Shown piece after piece: positions 25,063-34,968 of a stretch of 64,000 nt of DNA. The notes under the pieces were generated by a model. The model was given only the letters and a program-made list of their open reading frames with translations. It was not told the origin of the DNA and made no database searches. Each line of letters begins with the position of its first letter. Position 1 is the stretch's first letter. Source of the stretch: Pseudomonas putida. Lineage in GTDB: Bacteria > Pseudomonadota > Gammaproteobacteria > Pseudomonadales > Pseudomonadaceae. The stretch lies in the NCBI RefSeq assembly GCF_005080685.1, contig NZ_CP039371.1, forward strand, positions 1,550,001 through 1,614,000, read 5' to 3'. A program made the translations under genes and the position numbers.

Positions 25063-25079
25063 ATACCCATACCCACACC

Positions 25080-26264
25080 TTATCCCTTGTTGCCTACCAG
25101 GCTGTCTACCGCCGGGACCCGGGTATCGCTCTCCATCTGCGCATCGTGTTCCAGTTGGTGGCTGAAGCGCTCGAGCGAGGCGTTGGCCGGGTGCGAATCG
25201 CTGGCGAACACAGGCGGGCTGAGCAGGTAGGCAGACAACAGCCGGCTGAGGGTCGCCAGGCTGTCGATATGGGTGCGCTCGTAGCCATGGGTGGCATCGC
25301 AGCCGAACGCCACCAGCGCGGTACGGATGTCGTGCCCGGCGGTCACTGCCGAATGGGCGTCGCTGAAGTAGTAGCGGAACACGTCGCGGCGCACCGGCAG
25401 CTCGCGCTCGCCGGCCAGTTTCAGCAGATGGCGCGACAGGTGGTAATCGTAAGGCCCGGAGGAGTCCTGCATGGCCACGCTCACCGCGTGTTCGCTGGAG
25501 GCCTGGCCAGGCGCCACCGGGGCGATGTCGATGCCGACGAACTCGCTGACGTCCCAGGGCAGCGCTGCCGCCGCGCCCGAGCCGGTCTCCTCGGTGATGG
25601 TGAACAGCGGGTGGCAGTCGATCAGCGGCTGCTGACCGCTTTCCACCACGGCCTTCAGCGCCGCCAGCAGTGCCGCGACCCCAGCCTTGTCGTCCAGGTG
25701 GCGGGCGCTGATGTGGCCGCTTTCGGTGAACTCCGGCAAGGGGTCGAAGGCGACGAAGTCGCCCACGTTGATGCCCAGCGCCTCACAGTCGGCTCGGGTG
25801 GCGCAATAGGCGTCCAGGCGCAGTTCGACGTGTTCCCAGCTGATCGGCATCTGGTCGATCGCGGTGTTGAAGGCGTGCCCGCTGGCCATCAGCGGCAACA
25901 CGCTGCCGCGATACACGCCGGTATCGGTGAATACGCTGACCCGGCTGCCTTCGGCGAAGCGGCTCGACCAGCAGCCCACGGGTGCCAGGCTCAGGCGGCC
26001 ATTGTCCTGCACCTGGCGCACGCTGGCGCCGATGGTGTCCAGGTGCGCCGAGACAGCGCGGTCGGGCGAACTCTGCCGGCCCTTGAGGGTGGCGCGGATG
26101 GTGCCGCGCCGGGTCAGTTCGTAGGGAATGCCCAGCTCATCCAGGCGCTCGGCCACGTAGCGCACGATGGTGTCGGTGAAGCCGGTGGGGCTGGGGATGG
26201 CGAGCATCTCCAGGAGCACCTGCTTCATGTATTCGAGATCGGGTTCGGGGTGTCGTTCGGACAT
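25080..26264 (-). CDS. osmoprotectant NAGGN system M42 family peptidase
   Basis: Metallo-aminopeptidase of the M42/M20-like clan encoded with the genes for N-acetylglutaminylglutamine amide (NAGGN). Length 394 aa. Metal-site motifs include VSAHLDTIGASV (about residue 73), HLDDKAGVAALLA (about 190), FTITEETGSGAA (about 227) and a late CDATHGYERTH (about 344). The ATG follows GGAG. It probably processes or recycles the dipeptide, but this is inferred from the conserved cluster. A REP pair separates it from the synthetase gene upstream. Confidence 0.9.
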   Translation of the reverse strand: MSERHPEPDLEYMKQVLLEMLAIPSPTGFTDTIVRYVAERLDELGIPYELTRRGTIRATLKGRQSSPDRAVSAHLDTIGASVRQVQDNGRLSLAPVGCWSSRFAEGSRVSVFTDTGVYRGSVLPLMASGHAFNTAIDQMPISWEHVELRLDAYCATRADCEALGINVGDFVAFDPLPEFTESGHISARHLDDKAGVAALLAALKAVVESGQQPLIDCHPLFTITEETGSGAAAALPWDVSEFVGIDIAPVAPGQASSEHAVSVAMQDSSGPYDYHLSRHLLKLAGERELPVRRDVFRYYFSDAHSAVTAGHDIRTALVAFGCDATHGYERTHIDSLATLSRLLSAYLLSPPVFASDSHPANASLERFSHQLEHDAQMESDTRVPAVDSLVGNKG

Positions 26265-26287
26265 GGGGACTCCTCGATTATTGCGCT

Positions 26288-26381
26288 GGCTTCTTCGCGG
26301 GCAAGCCCGCTCCTACAGGAGAGCCGCTGCCCTCTGGGGCGGCGCAGTACCTGTAGGAGCGGGTTCACCCGCGAAGTGGCC
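26288..26381. repeat. REP pair (inverted)
   Basis: GGCTTCTTCGCGGGCAAGCC plus CGCTCCTACAGG on the left faces CCTGTAGGAGCGGGTTCACC plus CGCGAAGTGGCC on the right. It is placed inside the NAGGN operon between synthetase and peptidase. Confidence 0.9.
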
Positions 26382-26390
26382 CTCATTGAT

Positions 26391-28136
26391 TCACGCCAAC
26401 GCCCGGCTATGGGGAAACAGCAGGTCGACAAAGCGCTCGGCGGTCGGCTGTGGCTCATGGTTGGCCAGCCCGGCCCGTTCGTTGGCTTCGATGATCACGT
26501 ATTCAGGTTGCTCGGCATCGCGCACCATGAAGTCCAGGCCCACCACCGGAATCTCCAGGGCGCGCGCCGCACGAACGGCGGCGTCGGCCAGCACCGGGTG
26601 CAAGCGTTCGGTGACGTCCTCCAGGGTGCCGCCGGTGTGCAGGTTGGCGGTACGGCGCACGGCCAGGCGCCGGCCAGGCTCCAGTACATCGTCGTAACCC
26701 AGCCCCGCCGCGCGCAGGGTGCGCTCGGTTTCGTCATCCACTGGAATGCGGCTTTCGCCACCGGTGGCGGCCTGGCGACGACGGCTCTGCGCCTCGATCA
26801 GCTCGCCGATGCTGTGCTTGCCATCACCGACCACCTGGGCTGGATGACGAATGGCCGCCGCCACCACCTCGAAGCCGATCACCACGATGCGCAGGTCGCT
26901 GCCGGCATGGAAGCTTTCGAGCAACACGCGGCTGTCGAACTGCCGCGCATGCGCCACGGCCTGGATGACCTCTTCGATGGACGCCAGGCCCACCGCCACC
27001 CCCTGGCCTTGTTCGCCATCCACCGGCTTGACCACGATCGAGCCGTGCTCGTCGAGAAACGCCAGGTTGTCGTCGGCATTGCCTGCCAGCTGCTGCGCCG
27101 GCACCTGCAGGCCGGCGTTGTGCAAGGTCTGGCGGGTCAGGCGCTTGTCCTGGCACAGGGTCATGGTCACGGCGCTGGTGAGGTCGCTCAGCGACTCGCG
27201 GCAACGGATCCGCCTCCCGCCCAGACTCAAGGTGAACAGGCCGCCCACGGCGTCGTCCACTTGCACCTCGATGCCACGGCGCAAGGCCTCGTCGACGATG
27301 ATCCGGGCGTAGGGATTGAGCTCCGCCTCCGGGCCAGGCCCGAGAAACAGCTGTTGGTTGATGCCGTTCTTGCGCTTGACGGCGAAGGTCGGCAGGTTGC
27401 GAAACCCCAGCTTTTCATACAGCCGCTTGGCCTGCCGGTTGTCGTGCAGCACCGACAGGTCGAGGTAGGCCAGGCCGCGGCTCATGAAATGCTCGATCAG
27501 GTGGCGTACCAGCACTTCGCCAACCCCCGGGCGGGTGCACTGCGGGTCCACCGCCAGGCACCAGAGGCTGCTGCCATGCTCGGGGTCGTCGAAGGCCTTG
27601 CTGTGGTTCAGGCCCATCACGCTGCCGATGACCGCGCCGCTGTCCTCGTCTTCGGCCAGCCAGTACACCGGGCCACCGAGGTGGCGTGGGGTCAGCAGCT
27701 TGGGGTCGACCGGCAGCATGCCACGGGCCTGGTACAGCGTGTTGATCGCCTGCCAGTCCGCCGCAGTGTGCGCCCGACGCACGCGAAAACCACGGAACAC
27801 CCGCTGCGCCGGGCGGTAGTCGGTGAACCACAGGCGCAGGGTGTCGGAGGGATCGAGGAACAGTTGCTGCGGCGCCTGGGCCAGCAATTGCTGAGGCGCG
27901 GCGACGTACAGGGCGATGTCACGCTCACCCGGCTGTTCGGCCAGCAGCTCCTCGGCCAGGGTCGCAGGATCCGGATAGGTATGGCCGATCAGCAGCCGCC
28001 CCCAGCCGCAGTGCAGCGCGCGCGGCTGGTCGTGCGGCTCGCTGCCATCGCCGGCCAGGCGTGCCTGCAGGCGCTCGTAGGACGGCGCCTGGCCGCGCAA
28101 CAGGCGCTGACCATAAGCGATTTCGTGGGCTTTCAT
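26391..28136 (-). CDS. ngg: N-acetylglutaminylglutamine synthetase
   Basis: Joins acetyl and glutamine units in synthesis of the osmolyte N-acetylglutaminylglutamine amide. The 581-aa protein is a fusion: an N-terminal GNAT acetyltransferase domain (about 110-270, with LAVDPQCTRPGVGEVLVRHL acetyl-CoA-binding pattern) and a C-terminal ATP-grasp ligase (about 300-575, with SIVVKPVDGEQGQGV and VGLDFMVRD...YVIIEANERAG). Both domains look complete. It starts 3 bp after the amidotransferase gene ends, so the two are co-translated. Cytoplasmic; induced by osmotic stress in relatives. Confidence 0.93.
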   Translation of the reverse strand: MKAHEIAYGQRLLRGQAPSYERLQARLAGDGSEPHDQPRALHCGWGRLLIGHTYPDPATLAEELLAEQPGERDIALYVAAPQQLLAQAPQQLFLDPSDTLRLWFTDYRPAQRVFRGFRVRRAHTAADWQAINTLYQARGMLPVDPKLLTPRHLGGPVYWLAEDEDSGAVIGSVMGLNHSKAFDDPEHGSSLWCLAVDPQCTRPGVGEVLVRHLIEHFMSRGLAYLDLSVLHDNRQAKRLYEKLGFRNLPTFAVKRKNGINQQLFLGPGPEAELNPYARIIVDEALRRGIEVQVDDAVGGLFTLSLGGRRIRCRESLSDLTSAVTMTLCQDKRLTRQTLHNAGLQVPAQQLAGNADDNLAFLDEHGSIVVKPVDGEQGQGVAVGLASIEEVIQAVAHARQFDSRVLLESFHAGSDLRIVVIGFEVVAAAIRHPAQVVGDGKHSIGELIEAQSRRRQAATGGESRIPVDDETERTLRAAGLGYDDVLEPGRRLAVRRTANLHTGGTLEDVTERLHPVLADAAVRAARALEIPVVGLDFMVRDAEQPEYVIIEANERAGLANHEPQPTAERFVDLLFPHSRALA

Positions 28137-28139
28137 GGG

Positions 28140-29927
28140 TCAGATTCCTTGTTCGCTGAGCCACAGGTTCAGGGCCGCCAACTGCCACAGCTTGGAGCCG
28201 CGCAGCGGGGTGAGCTGGCCCTGCGGATTGCTCAGCAGGCGGTCGATCATCGCCGGGTTGAAAATGCCACGGTCCTGGCTTGGGTCGGTCAGCAGGTCGC
28301 GTACCCAGCCCAGGGTCGCGCCCTCCAGGTGCTTGAGGCCTGGGACCGGGAAGTAACCCTTCTTGCGGTCGATGACCTCGTGAGGAATCACCCGACGGGC
28401 CGCCTGCTTGAGCACGTGCTTGCCGCCATCGGGCAGTTTGAAGCGCCCTGGGATGCGTGCCGAGAGTTCGGCGAGGCGGTAGTCGAGAAACGGCGTGCGC
28501 GCCTCGAGGCCCCAGGCCATGGTCATGTTGTCGACGCGCTTGACCGGGTCGTCGACCAGCATCACCGTGCTGTCCAGGCGCAGCGCCTTGTCCACCGCTT
28601 CCGGCGCGCCGGGGCGGGCGAAGTGCTCGCGGACGAAGTCGCCGGCGGCGTCGGTTTCCAGCAGCCACGGTGCTTGTACGGTGTCGCGGTACTCGGCATG
28701 GCTGCGGTCGAAGAACGCGTCGCGATAAGCGGCGTAGGGGTCGGCGGCGCCATCGACCTGCGGATACCAGTGGTAGCCGGCGAACAGCTCATCGGCGCCC
28801 TGGCCGCTCTGCACGCCTTTGCAGTGCTTGGCCACTTCCCGCGACAGCAGGTAGAAGGCAATGCAATCGTGGCTGACCATCGGCTCGCTCATGGCGCGGA
28901 AGGCCGCGGGCAGTTGCTCGATGATCTCGTGTTCGGCGATACGCAACTGGTGGTGGCGGGTGCCGTAGTGCTTGGCGATCAGGTCGGAGTACTGGAACTC
29001 GTCGCCGCGCTCGCCACCGGCATCCTCGAAGCCGATCGAGAAGGTCGACAGGTCGTCGACGCCCACGTCACGCAGCAGGCCTACCAGCAGGCTCGAATCG
29101 ACCCCACCGGACAGCAGCACGCCGACGTCGACCGCTGCGCGCTGGCGAATCGCCACGGCATCGCGGGTGGCGTCGAGCACACGGGTGGTCCAGCCTTCGA
29201 GATCGAGATCACGTTCGTCAGGATTGGGGCCGTACTGCAACTGCCACCAGGTCTGGCGTTCGACTTCGCCGTGGCGGTCGATGCGCATCCAGGTGCCGGG
29301 CTCGAGTTTCTGCACGTTGGCCAGCAAGGTGCGCGGCGCCGGGACCACGGCGTGGAAGTTCAGATAGTGGTTGAGCGCCACGGGGTCGAGCACCGGGTCG
29401 ATATCGCCGCCCTTGAGCAGTGCCGGCAGGGTCGAGGCGAAACGCAGGCGCTCGCCGTTGCGCGACAGGTACAGGGGTTTGACGCCGAGGCGGTCGCGGG
29501 CCAGGAACAGGCGTTGGTTGTCGCGTTCCCAGATGGCCAGGGCGAACATCCCGTTGAGCTTGGGCAGCAGTGCCGCGCCCCAGGCGTGGTAACCCTTGAG
29601 CAGCACCTCGGTGTCGCCGTCGGACCAGAAGGTGTAGCCCAGGTCCTGGAGTTCCTGGCGCAGTTCGGGGAAGTTGTAGATGGCGCCGTTGAACGCCAGC
29701 GACAGGCCCAGGTTGTTGTCGACCATCGGCTGCGCCGAACCGTCGGACAGGTCCATGATCTTCAGCCGGCGATGGCCGAGGGCGATCGGGCCCTGGCTAT
29801 GGAAGCCCCAGGCGTCGGGGCCGCGAGGTGCCAGGTGATGGGTTATGCGCTCCACTGCGGCCAGGTCGGCCGGGCGTGGGGCTTGGTCGATGGGGGTGAA
29901 ACGTAACTCTCCTGCTAATCCGCACAT
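28140..29927 (-). CDS. asnO: N-acetylglutaminylglutamine amidotransferase
   Basis: Asparagine synthetase-like enzyme that amidates the NAGGN precursor. The 595-aa protein has an N-terminal glutaminase domain beginning MCGLAGEL with catalytic Cys2 (about 2-215) and a C-terminal synthase domain with the ATP pyrophosphatase loop LLSGGVDSSLL (about 270-280) and GQGADELFAGY (about 380). It differs from house-keeping AsnB by its context with the GNAT/ATP-grasp synthetase and the M42 peptidase. First gene of the minus-strand cluster; its promoter must lie in 29928-30050. Confidence 0.93.
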   Translation of the reverse strand: MCGLAGELRFTPIDQAPRPADLAAVERITHHLAPRGPDAWGFHSQGPIALGHRRLKIMDLSDGSAQPMVDNNLGLSLAFNGAIYNFPELRQELQDLGYTFWSDGDTEVLLKGYHAWGAALLPKLNGMFALAIWERDNQRLFLARDRLGVKPLYLSRNGERLRFASTLPALLKGGDIDPVLDPVALNHYLNFHAVVPAPRTLLANVQKLEPGTWMRIDRHGEVERQTWWQLQYGPNPDERDLDLEGWTTRVLDATRDAVAIRQRAAVDVGVLLSGGVDSSLLVGLLRDVGVDDLSTFSIGFEDAGGERGDEFQYSDLIAKHYGTRHHQLRIAEHEIIEQLPAAFRAMSEPMVSHDCIAFYLLSREVAKHCKGVQSGQGADELFAGYHWYPQVDGAADPYAAYRDAFFDRSHAEYRDTVQAPWLLETDAAGDFVREHFARPGAPEAVDKALRLDSTVMLVDDPVKRVDNMTMAWGLEARTPFLDYRLAELSARIPGRFKLPDGGKHVLKQAARRVIPHEVIDRKKGYFPVPGLKHLEGATLGWVRDLLTDPSQDRGIFNPAMIDRLLSNPQGQLTPLRGSKLWQLAALNLWLSEQGI

Positions 29928-30051
29928 AAGTCCTTACCGGTTTTTCCGTTGGGGAAGTGGTGCCCCGGATCAGGGCGCCGTAAGTAACTGACCCATGTGC
30001 TGGGTGGGAGTTTTAGATCGATCTGTTATAAGCGGGCCTCACGCTGTGGTC

Positions 30052-30168
30052 TGTGGGAGCGGCCTTGTGTCGCGAAAGGGCCGCGAAGCGGCCCCAGGAT
30101 TTCAGCCGCGCTGCAAATATTGCCGGGGCCGCTTTGCGGCCCTTTCGCGACGCAAGGCCGCTCCCACA
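30052..30168. repeat. REP pair, second sequence type
   Basis: TGTGGGAGCGGCCTTGTGTC followed by CGAAAGGGCCGCGAAGCGGCC faces GGCCGCTTTGCGGCCCTTTC and CGCAAGGCCGCTCCCACA. It occupies much of the 267-bp gap between mnmC and the asnO promoter; no gene is seen there. Confidence 0.9.
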
Positions 30169-30194
30169 TAAGCCGCGCCTATTAGCCTCGGCCG

Positions 30195-32162
30195 TCACTT
30201 CCCGCGAATCAGCTTGCGCAATGCAAAGCGGTTCGGGTGACACGCCTCGGCCACCGTCCGTGGCAGCGGCAAGGGCTCGCCACTGACCCACGCCGCGATC
30301 AGCTCGCCGCTCAATGGCGCGGTGATCAGCCCGCGCGAGCCATGCCCACTGTTCACATACAACCCGTGCAGCCAGGGGCAGGGCACGTCCGGTACTTGGC
30401 GCGCATCCTTGCCCAGCACCGCATAGGTTTCGGCGAACGCTGCAGGGTCTGCCAGCGGCCCGACGATCGGCAGGTAATCGGGGCTGGTGCAGCGAAACGC
30501 CGCGCGTCCCTGCAACTGTCCGGCATCCAGGGCCGTACCGCCCAGGCGCTGGGCCAGGTCGGTGGAAATCTCCTCGAGCAGGGCCAGGTTGCCTTGGTGC
30601 TCGGCCACGGTCGGTTGCAAGTCTTCGTTATGAAAGTCGAAGCTGGCCCCCAGGGTATGTTCGTCCTCGCGTGGCGGTGCCACGTAGCCCTCGGCGCAGA
30701 CCACGGTGCGCAGTGCCCGGCTCGCCGGCGTGGCCGGGAGGCGGGTGATTTGCCCGCGAATGCGCTTGAGCGGCAACTGCGCGCAGGCCTCGAAGCGCTT
30801 TACCTCGGCGGCCCCAGCCAATACCACCAGCGGTGCGCTCGCCAGCACCCGCTCGCCGTCCCAGGCCTGCCACAGGCCGTCGACCTTGCGTAGCTCCAGC
30901 ACCTGCTGGTGCAGCAATACGCGAATATTCGGGTGCTGCAGCTGCACCTGGCACAGGGCGGGCGGGTGCACCCAGCCGCCCTCGGGGTAGAACAAGCCGC
31001 CAGCGGGCAGCGCCACTCCGGCGATCGCCTCGGCTTCGCGACGCGCCAGCACCTGCAGCAATTGGCTGTCGAAGGCTTCGGCCAGCTTGCCCTGGCGCTC
31101 GGCCTCCTTGTCGTCGAAGGCCAGTTGCAGCACCCCACAGGCCTCCCAGTCGCGGCCTTGTTGCAGCCGTTCGAGCTGGCGCCGGGTGTAGCCGAAACCG
31201 GCCAGGATCATCTGCGACAGGGCCGTGCCGTGTGCCGACAACTTCAGGTACAGCACGCCCTGCGGGTTGCCCGACGCCTCACGGGCGGGGGCGTCGTGGC
31301 GTTCCAGCACGCTTACCTGCCAGCCGCGTGCGGCGAGGCTGGCGGCCGTGGCGCTGCCGGCCAGGCCAGCACCGATCACCAATGCCTGGCGCGGGCCTTC
31401 GGGCAGCGTTGGCCGGGCATACCAGGGCGCGGCCGGGGCGGGGTGGGGCTGGCCGATGTATTCGCCGCTCATTACCTCCCACTTCTTGCCCAGCCCAGGC
31501 ACTTTCTTCATCCGGAACCCGGCCTCGATCAGCCCTCGGCGGACCCAGCCGGTGGTGGTGAAGGTGCCCAGCGCAGTGCCCGGGCGCGACAGCCGCGCCA
31601 GTTGGGCGAACAGTTCGGGGGTCCACATGTCGGGGTTCTTGGCCGGGGCGAAACCGTCGAGGAACCACACATCGATGCGTGCGTCGAGCTGCGGCAGTTG
31701 TTCCAGCACATCGCCCACCAGCAGGGTCAGGGTGACCCGGCCCTGGTCGAAGGTGAACTGCTGGAAACCCGGATGCACTGCCACGTACTGCGCCAGCAAC
31801 GATTCGCTGTACGCGGCCAGCTCCGGCCACAGGCGCACGGCGCGGGCCAGGTCATCGGCTTGCAGAGGGTACTTCTCTACGCTGACGAAGTGCAGGCGGG
31901 CCTCGCTCGGCGCCTGTTCGGCGAACAACTGCCAGGCGCAGAAGAAGTTCATGCCGGTGCCGAAGCCGGTTTCGCCGATCACCAGGCTGGCATGCGGAGC
32001 CAGGTTGGCGAAGCGTTCGGCCAGGCCAGTCTGGTCGAGGAACACATGGCGGGTTTCCTCGGTGCCTTCGTTCTTCGAGAAATAGACGTCGTCGTACTGC
32101 CGCGAATAGGGGCGGCCCTGGTCGTCCCAGTCGATCTGGGCATGCTGGAGGAGGGTGGACAT
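30195..32162 (-). CDS. mnmC: bifunctional tRNA mnm5s2U biosynthesis enzyme MnmC
   Basis: Carries out the last two steps to 5-methylaminomethyl-2-thiouridine at tRNA wobble U34. The 655-aa protein has an N-terminal SAM-dependent methyltransferase domain (MnmD; VIGETGFGTGMNF at residues 61-73, VWFLDGFAPAKNPDMW near 170) and a C-terminal FAD-dependent oxidase domain (from about 255, with the dinucleotide motif VIGAGLAGSATAASLA). ATG 32162 starts the conserved MSTLLQHAQIDWDDQGRPYS. Divergent from pap. Confidence 0.97.
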   Translation of the reverse strand: MSTLLQHAQIDWDDQGRPYSRQYDDVYFSKNEGTEETRHVFLDQTGLAERFANLAPHASLVIGETGFGTGMNFFCAWQLFAEQAPSEARLHFVSVEKYPLQADDLARAVRLWPELAAYSESLLAQYVAVHPGFQQFTFDQGRVTLTLLVGDVLEQLPQLDARIDVWFLDGFAPAKNPDMWTPELFAQLARLSRPGTALGTFTTTGWVRRGLIEAGFRMKKVPGLGKKWEVMSGEYIGQPHPAPAAPWYARPTLPEGPRQALVIGAGLAGSATAASLAARGWQVSVLERHDAPAREASGNPQGVLYLKLSAHGTALSQMILAGFGYTRRQLERLQQGRDWEACGVLQLAFDDKEAERQGKLAEAFDSQLLQVLARREAEAIAGVALPAGGLFYPEGGWVHPPALCQVQLQHPNIRVLLHQQVLELRKVDGLWQAWDGERVLASAPLVVLAGAAEVKRFEACAQLPLKRIRGQITRLPATPASRALRTVVCAEGYVAPPREDEHTLGASFDFHNEDLQPTVAEHQGNLALLEEISTDLAQRLGGTALDAGQLQGRAAFRCTSPDYLPIVGPLADPAAFAETYAVLGKDARQVPDVPCPWLHGLYVNSGHGSRGLITAPLSGELIAAWVSGEPLPLPRTVAEACHPNRFALRKLIRGK

Positions 32163-32277
32163 GGTCGGCTCGGTTGCAGCGGATGGGCGGATTTTAAGCC
32201 ATCCGCCGGTTTTACGCTGCCTGTACAGACACCCTGGAAAATCCGCTAGTCTTGCTTATCCATTGAGGGAGCCCAGC

Positions 32278-33771
32278 ATGTTCGAATCTGCGGAAATCGG
32301 TCACAGCATCGACAAGGAAACCTTTGAGGCCGAAGTGCCCGCCCTGCGCGAGGCGTTGCTCGAGGCGCAATACGAGCTCAAGCAGCAGGCGCGCTTCCCG
32401 GTGATCGTGCTGATCAACGGCGTCGAGGGCGCTGGCAAGGGCGAGACGGTCAAGCTGCTCAACGAGTGGATGGACCCGCGCATGATCGATGTGCTCACCT
32501 TCGACCAGCAGACCGACGAGGAACTCGCCCGGCCGCCCGCCTGGCGCTATTGGCGGGCATTGCCGCCGAAGGGACGGATGGGGGTGTTCTTCGGTAATTG
32601 GTACAGCCAGATGATCCAGGGACGGGTGCACGGGCATTTCAAGGATGCCGTGCTCGACCAGGCGATCACCGGTGCCGAGCGCCTGGAGCAGATGCTTTGC
32701 GACGAAGGCGCACTGATCATCAAGTTCTGGTTCCACCTGTCCAAGAAGCAGATGAAGGCGCGGCTCAAGGCACTCAAGGACGACCCTCTGCACAGCTGGC
32801 GCATCAGCCCGCTGGACTGGCAGCAATCGGAAACCTACGACCGCTTCGTGCGCTTCGGCGAGCGGGTGCTGCGCCGCACCAGCCGCGACTACGCGCCGTG
32901 GCACGTGGTCGAGGGCGTCGACCCGTGCTACCGCAGCCTGGCAGTGGGGCGCATCCTGCTTGAAAGCCTGCAGGCCGCACTGGCCAGCAACCCCAAGGGC
33001 AAGCACCAGGGCAACATCGCGCCGCTGGGCCGCAGCATCGACCAGCGCAGCCTGCTCGGCGCCTTGGACATGACCCTGCGCCTGGACAAGGCCGATTACC
33101 AGGAACAACTGGTGACCGAGCAGGCGCGTCTGGCCGGCCTGTTGCGCCACAAGCACATGCGCAAGCATGCCCTGATCGCGGTGTTCGAGGGCAATGACGC
33201 GGCCGGCAAGGGCAGCGCCATCCGCCGCGTGGCTGCGGCCCTCGACCCGCGTCAGTACCGCATCGTGCCGATTGCCGCGCCCACCGAGGAAGAGCGCGCC
33301 CAGCCGTATTTGTGGCGTTTCTGGCGGCATTTGCCACCGCGCGGCAAGTTCACCATCTTCGATCGCTCCTGGTATGGCCGGGTGCTGGTGGAACGGGTCG
33401 AGGGCTTTTGCGCGCCGGTCGACTGGATGCGCGCCTATGGCGAGATCAACGACTTCGAGGAGCAACTGGTGAACGCCGGGGGCGTACTGGTGAAGTTCTG
33501 GCTGGCCATCGACCAACAGACCCAGCTGGAACGTTTCGAGGAGCGCGAGGCGACGCCGTTCAAGCGCTACAAAATCACCGAGGAAGACTGGCGCAACCGT
33601 GACAAGTGGGACGACTACGCCCAGGCCGTGGGCGACATGGTCGACCGGACCAGCACCGAGATCGCGCCGTGGACGCTGGTCGAGGCCAATGACAAGCGCT
33701 GGGCGCGGGTGAAGGTGTTGCGCACCATCAACGAGGCGCTGGAAGCGGCGTTCGCCAAGGATAAAAAGTGA
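32278..33771 (+). CDS. pap: polyphosphate:AMP phosphotransferase
   Basis: Class II PPK2-type kinase that phosphorylates AMP to ADP with polyphosphate. The 497-aa protein is a tandem of two PPK2 domains: the first with a Walker A-like GVEGAGKGE (Lys54) and the second with GNDAAGKGS (Lys311), each followed by WRYWRALPPKG or WRFWRHLPPRG and a lid region. Two-domain architecture is typical of PAP, as opposed to single-domain polyP:ADP kinases. Start ATG 32278 follows GAGGGA; upstream in-frame sequence is the mnmC promoter side. Confidence 0.94.
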   Translation: MFESAEIGHSIDKETFEAEVPALREALLEAQYELKQQARFPVIVLINGVEGAGKGETVKLLNEWMDPRMIDVLTFDQQTDEELARPPAWRYWRALPPKGRMGVFFGNWYSQMIQGRVHGHFKDAVLDQAITGAERLEQMLCDEGALIIKFWFHLSKKQMKARLKALKDDPLHSWRISPLDWQQSETYDRFVRFGERVLRRTSRDYAPWHVVEGVDPCYRSLAVGRILLESLQAALASNPKGKHQGNIAPLGRSIDQRSLLGALDMTLRLDKADYQEQLVTEQARLAGLLRHKHMRKHALIAVFEGNDAAGKGSAIRRVAAALDPRQYRIVPIAAPTEEERAQPYLWRFWRHLPPRGKFTIFDRSWYGRVLVERVEGFCAPVDWMRAYGEINDFEEQLVNAGGVLVKFWLAIDQQTQLERFEEREATPFKRYKITEEDWRNRDKWDDYAQAVGDMVDRTSTEIAPWTLVEANDKRWARVKVLRTINEALEAAFAKDKK

Positions 33772-33777
33772 TGTGCT

Positions 33778-33872
33778 GGCTTCTTCGCGGGACAAGCCCG
33801 CTCCCACAGGTATTTCACAACTCCAAGGCCTGCGGTGATCCTGTGGGAGCGGGCTTGCCCCGCGAAGAGGCC
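33778..33872. repeat. REP pair (inverted)
   Basis: GGCTTCTTCGCGGGACAAGC plus CCGCTCCCACAGG faces CCTGTGGGAGCGGGCTTGCC plus CCGCGAAGAGGCC just after pap. No gene is seen in the rest of the gap to 33996. Confidence 0.9.
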
Positions 33873-33996
33873 AGACCAGGCAACCATGCCCCCAGGGAAT
33901 GACCTGATGAATTCTTTTCCCGGCACTTTCCCCCAGTCGAGCCTTCCAAGCCCTTAGAATCGGCCCACCCCCACCACGGGCCGACACGAGGGCATT

Positions 33997-34959
33997 ATGC
34001 ACATCACTTCCGGGCGCTGGATCCATGGCCTGCTGCTGGCGCTTCTAACAGCGCTGCTCTGGGGCATCCTGCCGATCAAGCTCAAGCAGGTGCTGCAGGT
34101 CATGGACCCGATCACCGTCACCTGGTACCGCCTGCTGGTGTCCGGCGGCTTGCTGCTGGCCTGGCTGGGCGCCAATCGGCGGCTGCCGTCGGTGCAGGCA
34201 CTGGGGCGCAAGGGCAAAGGCCTGGTGTTGGTGGCCGTGTGCGGGCTGATGGGCAACTACGTGCTGTACCTGGTGGGCCTCAACCTGCTCAGCCCCGGCA
34301 CCGCGCAACTGGTGGTGCAGCTTGGCCCGGTGCTGTTGCTGGTGGCCAGCGTGTTCGTGTTCAAGGAGCGTTTCAGCCTGGGGCAGGGCATCGGCCTGCT
34401 GGTGCTGCTGTGTGGCTTCGGGTTGTTCTTCAACCAGCGACTGGACGAGTTGCTGACCTCGCTGGGTACCTACACCACCGGCGTGCTGACCATCGTTCTG
34501 GCGACCAGCATCTGGGTGTTCTATGCCCTGAGCCAGAAGCAACTGCTGACGGTGTGGCATTCGCAGCAGGTGATGATGGTGATCTACCTGAGCTGCGCGC
34601 TGCTGCTCACGCCTTGGGTGCATCCGCTGGAGGCGTTGCAGCTGACGCCGGTGCAGGGCTGGCTGCTGCTGGCGTGTTGCCTGAATACCCTGGTGGCCTA
34701 TGGGGCGTTCGCCGAGGCACTGGCGCACTGGGAGGCGTCGCGGGTGAGTGCGACCCTGGCGTTGACGCCGCTGGTGACGTTGGTGGCGGTGGCGGTGTCG
34801 GCCTGGGTGTGGCCTGAGTATGTGCAGGCGGAGGGGCTCAATGGCTTGGGGTATCTGGGGGCGGTGACGGTGGTGCTGGGGTCGGCGTTGGTGGCCCTGG
34901 GGCCGTCGCTGGTGGCCGGTTGGCGGGCTCGACGGGAGCGGTTGGGGCAGATCGGTTGA
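33997..34959 (+). CDS. EamA/DMT family transporter
   Basis: Drug/metabolite-type inner-membrane exporter of 320 aa with ten predicted membrane helices in two EamA repeats (about 5-140 and 160-300). The N-terminal helix has LLTALLWGILPIKLKQVL and the second repeat starts YTTGVLTIVLATSIWVFYALSQKQL. Substrate unknown. ATG 33997 follows ACGAGGG. The last 200 bp are strongly G-rich on the plus strand, as seen in a few other genes here. Confidence 0.88.
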   Translation: MHITSGRWIHGLLLALLTALLWGILPIKLKQVLQVMDPITVTWYRLLVSGGLLLAWLGANRRLPSVQALGRKGKGLVLVAVCGLMGNYVLYLVGLNLLSPGTAQLVVQLGPVLLLVASVFVFKERFSLGQGIGLLVLLCGFGLFFNQRLDELLTSLGTYTTGVLTIVLATSIWVFYALSQKQLLTVWHSQQVMMVIYLSCALLLTPWVHPLEALQLTPVQGWLLLACCLNTLVAYGAFAEALAHWEASRVSATLALTPLVTLVAVAVSAWVWPEYVQAEGLNGLGYLGAVTVVLGSALVALGPSLVAGWRARRERLGQIG

Positions 34960-34968
34960 TTGCCTGTG

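Noticed and set aside
25057..25079. CCCATA hexamer tract as a phase-variable repeat
   Set aside because: Only about three imperfect copies, and it lies outside any coding sequence or promoter, just after the peptidase stop.
24969..29906. 1645-codon plus-strand open frame across the NAGGN genes
   Set aside because: It lies antisense to three clear genes (M42 peptidase, synthetase, amidotransferase) whose frames carry all motifs. High GC at third positions keeps the opposite frame open; no domain or start signal is seen in it.
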